Shown in pieces: positions 14,008 to 15,948 of a stretch of 15,948 bases of DNA. The notes beneath the pieces were generated by a model, which searched no databases, had not been told where the DNA came from, and saw nothing but the letters and a program-made list of their open reading frames with translations. A program made the position numbers and the translations under genes. Numbering within the stretch: position 1 is the stretch's first letter; every line of letters begins with the position of its first letter. Source of the stretch: SIG578 sp045543635 (lineage in GTDB: Bacteria > Bacillota > Clostridia > Oscillospirales > Ruminococcaceae); assembly GCA_045543635.1 (NCBI GenBank), contig JAZQMT010000134.1:1-15948 (forward strand), given 5' to 3'.

Positions 14008-14187
14008 AATGATATTCCTACGCAGTGTTATTTGGACTAAAGTCCAAGTGATATTCGCTTCGCGAGTTTTGGAGGCGAATATAATACCACTTTTGTTTGA
14101 GCAAAAATACCGCTATGCCGTAAGGCATAATATCACTATGAGACCTATCTCACAATATCACTTAATATATTTATCTTTAAGATAGGT
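14008..14187. repeat. Degenerate palindromic hairpin-cassette repeat
   Basis: The stretch after the lipoprotein gene has no coding signal. Its left half carries spaced TGATAT-like words (near 14010, 14028, 14049) and its right half ATATCA-like words (near 14130, 14155). Between them are short hairpins: TTGGACT/AGTCCAA (14031-14046), ATATTCGC/GCGAATAT (14051-14058 with 14074-14081), TGCC/GGCA (14116-14126). ACCTATCT (14143-14150) also pairs with AGATAGGT (14180-14187). This layout resembles intergenic palindromic repeat elements in Clostridia; no transposase is present. Confidence 0.55.
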
Positions 14188-14213
14188 ATAATTTCAAAGT
14201 ATGTAACCCACTA

Positions 14214-14244
14214 AGACACTTTCAAACCGAAAGTGTCTTTTTTT
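14214..14244 (+). terminator. Plus-strand terminator downstream of lipoprotein gene and repeat
   Basis: Stem AGACACTTTC (14214-14223) / GAAAGTGTCT (14229-14238), loop AAACC, followed by T6. It stands back to back with the thiW terminator. Confidence 0.88.
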
Positions 14245-14246
14245 AT

Positions 14247-14289
14247 AAAAAAAGAAATAGGGAGATACTTCTATGCGAAGTGTCTCCCT
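14247..14289 (-). terminator. Terminator of thiW
   Basis: AGGGAGATACTTC (14259-14271) pairs with GAAGTGTCTCCCT (14277-14289) with one G-T type pair. On the minus strand it is followed by ATTTC and T7. Confidence 0.85.
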
Positions 14290-14293
14290 AAGA

Positions 14294-14311
14294 ATGGATT
14301 TTTATTTGTTA
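14294..14311 (-). repeat. 18-bp repeat, copy 2 (3' UTR of thiW)
   Basis: On the minus strand TAACAAATAAAAATCCAT lies 20 bp after the thiW stop and 4 bp before the terminator hairpin, the same arrangement as copy 1 after ackA (12773-12790). Confidence 0.75.
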
Positions 14312-14331
14312 TTACATGATCAAGACAACTT

Positions 14332-14838
14332 TTATTCAGAAAGAAATTTAAGTACACCGCTTTTTTTAAGTGCTGCTAAAAGAACTGCAGAAAGAATTGC
14401 CCCGCCTACCGTTGAAATAAGGAACGGAATGATATAAGCATAAAAAGCTATATTAGCTGCGCTCTGCCCCATAAACAAAATAGCAATCGGATACGCACAC
14501 AGACCGCCTAAAACCGCAGTTCCAAATACCTCTGCCGCTAATGTGAGCAGGGTGTTTTTGGTTTTGTAAAAAATAATCCCGCATAGAAGTGCTCCCAACA
14601 TGCTGCCGGGAAAAGCCAAAAGGCTCCCGAGCCCTAAAAAATTCCTGAGAAGACTGGCTGCAAAGGCAACGCCCACACCATACCACGGGCCGAGGGTAAC
14701 GGCACACAAAATATTTACCATGTGCTGCACCGGTGCACATTTACTTCCGAAAACCGGAAACGAGAGCATGCTCCCAACTACCGCGACGGCACACAGAACT
14801 GCTGCAATACAAAGTTTTTTGGTTCGATTTGATTTCAT
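14332..14838 (-). CDS. thiW: ThiW family thiamine-precursor transporter (ECF-type S component)
   Basis: ThiW proteins are small membrane proteins found under TPP riboswitches and thought to bind a thiazole-type thiamine precursor as the substrate component of an energy-coupling-factor transporter. The 168-residue protein has about five to six hydrophobic segments and the family signatures SMLSFPVFGSKCAPVQHMVN, LGPWYGVGVAFAASLLRN and LGSLLAFPGSMLGALLCG. The start ATG 14838 was chosen because AAAGGAG lies 8 nt upstream and the conserved N-terminus begins here; the frame is open further upstream (to ATG 14949), but that part is a structured leader with no similarity to the family. It is preceded by a promoter, a TPP riboswitch and a terminator. 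No thiM, thiE or thiD gene is adjacent, and the ECF A/T components must be elsewhere. Confidence 0.92.
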   Translation of the reverse strand: MKSNRTKKLCIAAVLCAVAVVGSMLSFPVFGSKCAPVQHMVNILCAVTLGPWYGVGVAFAASLLRNFLGLGSLLAFPGSMLGALLCGIIFYKTKNTLLTLAAEVFGTAVLGGLCAYPIAILFMGQSAANIAFYAYIIPFLISTVGGAILSAVLLAALKKSGVLKFLSE

Positions 14839-14862
14839 AACAACATCTCCTTTGATTTGGTT

Positions 14863-15024
14863 GAGAACGGCAATAACAGCGGCGTTCTCGAGTGGTTGCG
14901 GCTTTGCCGCTTTGAGAATATCGGTCGAAGCTCTCTGGCTTCCTCTCACGCCGGAACACGGCTTCCCATCGCTGTTATTACAAGATACAAGGAGCTCCCC
15001 TTGTATCCGCCCGATTTATTCGGG
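14863..15024 (-). promoter_or_regulatory. Structured leader segment of unknown type upstream of thiW
   Basis: Between the riboswitch terminator and the thiW ribosome site lie several inverted repeats. A 10-bp pair AATAACAGCG (14872-14881) / CGCTGTTATT (14970-14979) encloses three hairpins: GCGGC/GCCGC (14898-14910), GAAGC/GCTTC (14927-14942) and GCCG/CGGC (14950-14962), which gives a multibranch fold. GAGAACG (14863-14869) / CGTTCTC (14883-14889) would compete with it. Upstream in the transcript are GATACAAGG/CCTTGTATC (14984-15007) and CCCGA/TCGGG (15010-15024). No known riboswitch consensus was recognised. Confidence 0.5.
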
Positions 15025-15061
15025 AAATCCGCTCTGCACCACCCTTCAAAAGAGATTTTAA

Positions 15062-15095
15062 CAAAAAATAGGAGACACCCTTTGCGGCGTCTCCT
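15062..15095 (-). terminator. Terminator controlled by the TPP riboswitch
   Basis: AGGAGACACC (15070-15079) pairs with GGCGTCTCCT (15086-15095); on the minus strand the stem is followed by ATTTTTTG. It lies 17 nt after the aptamer, the arrangement for transcription termination on TPP binding. Confidence 0.88.
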
Positions 15096-15111
15096 AAAAA
15101 ATCCTTTAACA

Positions 15112-15194
15112 TTTCCTACGACGGCATTATCCGCATCAGGTTCATGGGTCGAAGGTCGCACCTTCCTCTCAGCCTGTTACACAAGCTCCCCTAC
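15112..15194 (-). promoter_or_regulatory. TPP riboswitch (THI element)
   Basis: On the minus strand the conserved TPP aptamer blocks appear in order: TAGGGGAGCTTG, ACAGGCTGAGAGG, a variable P3-type hairpin (AAGGTGCGACCTT), ACCCATGAACCTGATGCGG, ATAATGCC and CGTAGGAA. The core CUGAGA and the ACCUGAUCYGGAUAAURCC-like 3' block identify it. Thiamine pyrophosphate binding is expected to switch off thiW through the terminator just downstream. Confidence 0.96.
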
Positions 15195-15212
15195 TATTTA
15201 TTTGTTACAAAC

Positions 15213-15241
15213 ATTATACAGCATCTTTATACAAAATGCAA
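15213..15241 (-). promoter_or_regulatory. Sigma-A promoter of the TPP riboswitch-thiW unit
   Basis: On the minus strand TTGCAT (15241-15236), 17 bp, TATAAT (15218-15213); the start (~15206) is about 12 nt before the aptamer. Confidence 0.85.
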
Positions 15242-15261
15242 GGTTTTACAATAATTTAATT

Positions 15262-15744
15262 TTACCATGTTCGCACGCCATCTATATGAATAAATCGGGC
15301 AACATCATAGGTATATGAGGAAAGCGGTTTATCCAGCGCATCAAAAGTGTGTGCTGCTACCAGTATCGTTGGTGTGACCGAGGTAATAACAGGGGAATGA
15401 TAAAATCTGCCGCCCTTTTTCCCAAACTGCACAATGTCACCCGCTCTTACCTCTTTTTGCGAAACTATATGCCCATACGGGCCAACAGACTTGTTATTTA
15501 CAAGAAAGTTATAAAGGTACTCCACTCCGGTCCATGATGCGGTACGATCGTAAGAGGAGCGATAATACCAACCCATGATAGGTGTAAAATTCATTACCCC
15601 TGCTCCCGCATAGATGCTTTGCGAAGCAAAATTCGTGCAGTCTCCGCCAATATTCTCAAAATCATAGTAAGCGGGATTTCGGTCCATTGCCCATCTGCGT
15701 GCATAAGCAACAGCAGCGTCTCTGTTATAAGGTATCTCTCGCAT
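15262..15744 (-). CDS. Putative amidase-domain protein (Cys/His, NlpC/P60-like fold)
   Basis: The 160-residue protein consists of a single domain of the putative amidase type (Amidase_6) found in clostridial and bacillary proteins. The likely catalytic Cys36 is in IGGDCTNFASQSIYAGAG, and His116 in FYHSPVIT; SWTGVEYLYNFLVN and VRAGDIVQFGKKG are family-typical, and AAHTFDALDKPLSSY carries another conserved His. There is no signal peptide or membrane segment, so it acts in the cytoplasm, is released by lysis, or works inside a sporulating cell; a role on peptidoglycan peptides is inferred from the fold only. AAAGGAGG lies about 7 nt before the start ATG 15744. No convincing promoter was found in the 204 bp upstream, and no terminator follows before the thiW promoter. 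Confidence 0.85.
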   Translation of the reverse strand: MREIPYNRDAAVAYARRWAMDRNPAYYDFENIGGDCTNFASQSIYAGAGVMNFTPIMGWYYRSSYDRTASWTGVEYLYNFLVNNKSVGPYGHIVSQKEVRAGDIVQFGKKGGRFYHSPVITSVTPTILVAAHTFDALDKPLSSYTYDVARFIHIDGVRTW

Positions 15745-15948
15745 ACAACCGCCTCCTTTACATTATGCTATGCTGCAAAATGCAAATTGGCTACCAGACT
15801 TTTTGATAATCGTTTATTTGTATCCGGCAGATATAAAACGGTGTATAACGCGGGGTAAAAACGACCAAAAGTAGCATATACACTGTCACTCAACCATCAA
15901 ATACAAATCAATATCAATTTCCGTTCTGGTAGTATAGCAAAAATCTAT

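Noticed and set aside
14839..14949. Upstream extension of thiW to an ATG at 14949
   Set aside because: The extension lies in the hairpin-rich leader, has no similarity to ThiW, and the ATG at 14838 has a strong ribosome site.
14872..14979. 10-bp inverted repeats as ends of a small transposable element
   Set aside because: No flanking direct duplication is visible; the arrangement of inner hairpins fits an RNA fold better, though a repeat search would be needed to exclude it.
14946..15161. Minus-strand frame across the TPP riboswitch and leader
   Set aside because: It overlaps the aptamer and terminator; the coding pattern is better explained as structured RNA.
15745..15780. CATAATGTA, an apparent sigma-K -10 before the amidase-domain gene
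   Set aside because: The predicted transcript start would fall inside the ribosome binding site and no -35 AC lies 16-17 bp upstream.
15745..15948. CTACCAG (15791-15797) and CTGGTAG (15926-15932) as ends of an element
   Set aside because: Only 7 bp, far apart, with no target duplication; expected by chance. Nothing else convincing was seen in this upstream stretch.
1..15948. CRISPR array, phage, integrase or transposase genes
   Set aside because: No regularly spaced direct repeats and no proteins of these families were found in any frame.

Overview
The window looks like chromosomal DNA from a spore-forming, low-to-mid GC Clostridia species, probably a gut-type Oscillospirales/Ruminococcaceae-like bacterium. 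The evidence is a spoIIGA-sigE pair, a spoIVA remnant, a CotJC-type protein, T-box and TPP leaders, Gram-positive ribosome binding sites (AGGAGG), TTGACA/TATAAT promoters and many rho-independent terminators. No phage, transposase, plasmid or CRISPR genes were seen, so most of it is ordinary core chromosome.

Region 1 (1-2650, plus): a probable envelope-glycosylation operon with the C-terminal end of a YfhO-family membrane protein, a GtrB/CsbB-like family 2 glycosyltransferase (start and stop overlap as ATGA) and a DagK/YegS-type lipid kinase. It ends at a bidirectional terminator. Region 2 (2652-4735, minus): spoIIGA then sigE, the protease and pro-sigma pair of the mother-cell programme, followed by an unrecognised one-TM 114-aa protein. 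Upstream of spoIIGA a Spo0A box overlaps a -35 placed 22 bp from the -10, the unusual layout known for Bacillus spoIIG. Diverging from it is an 84-aa protein with 16 cysteines whose promoter fits either sigma-A or sigma-K.

Region 3 (5111-8716): uppP (minus) diverges from a methionine operon, metY-metA (plus), preceded by a consensus promoter and a T-box leader whose specifier reads AUG (Met). MetA carries Glu111, the acetyl-CoA-type residue, which matches the O-acetylhomoserine sulfhydrylase next to it. Region 4 (8721-11447): tmk (minus), tRNA-Leu(CAA), an AEC-family permease and a CotJC/manganese-catalase-family protein. Region 5 (11477-14311): ackA, a spoIVA 5' remnant that keeps its Walker A motif and a sigma-E-like promoter, an orphan lipoprotein, and a non-coding stretch with a palindromic repeat and back-to-back terminators.

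Region 6 (14247-15744, minus): the thiamine-precursor transporter component ThiW, controlled by a promoter, a TPP riboswitch and a terminator. A further ~160 nt structured segment of unknown role lies between that terminator and the thiW start. Upstream is a small putative amidase-domain protein. The items most worth a second look are the Cys-rich gene beside spoIIGA, the extra structured thiW leader, the spoIVA remnant, and an 18-bp exact inverted repeat placed just before the terminator hairpins of ackA and thiW.
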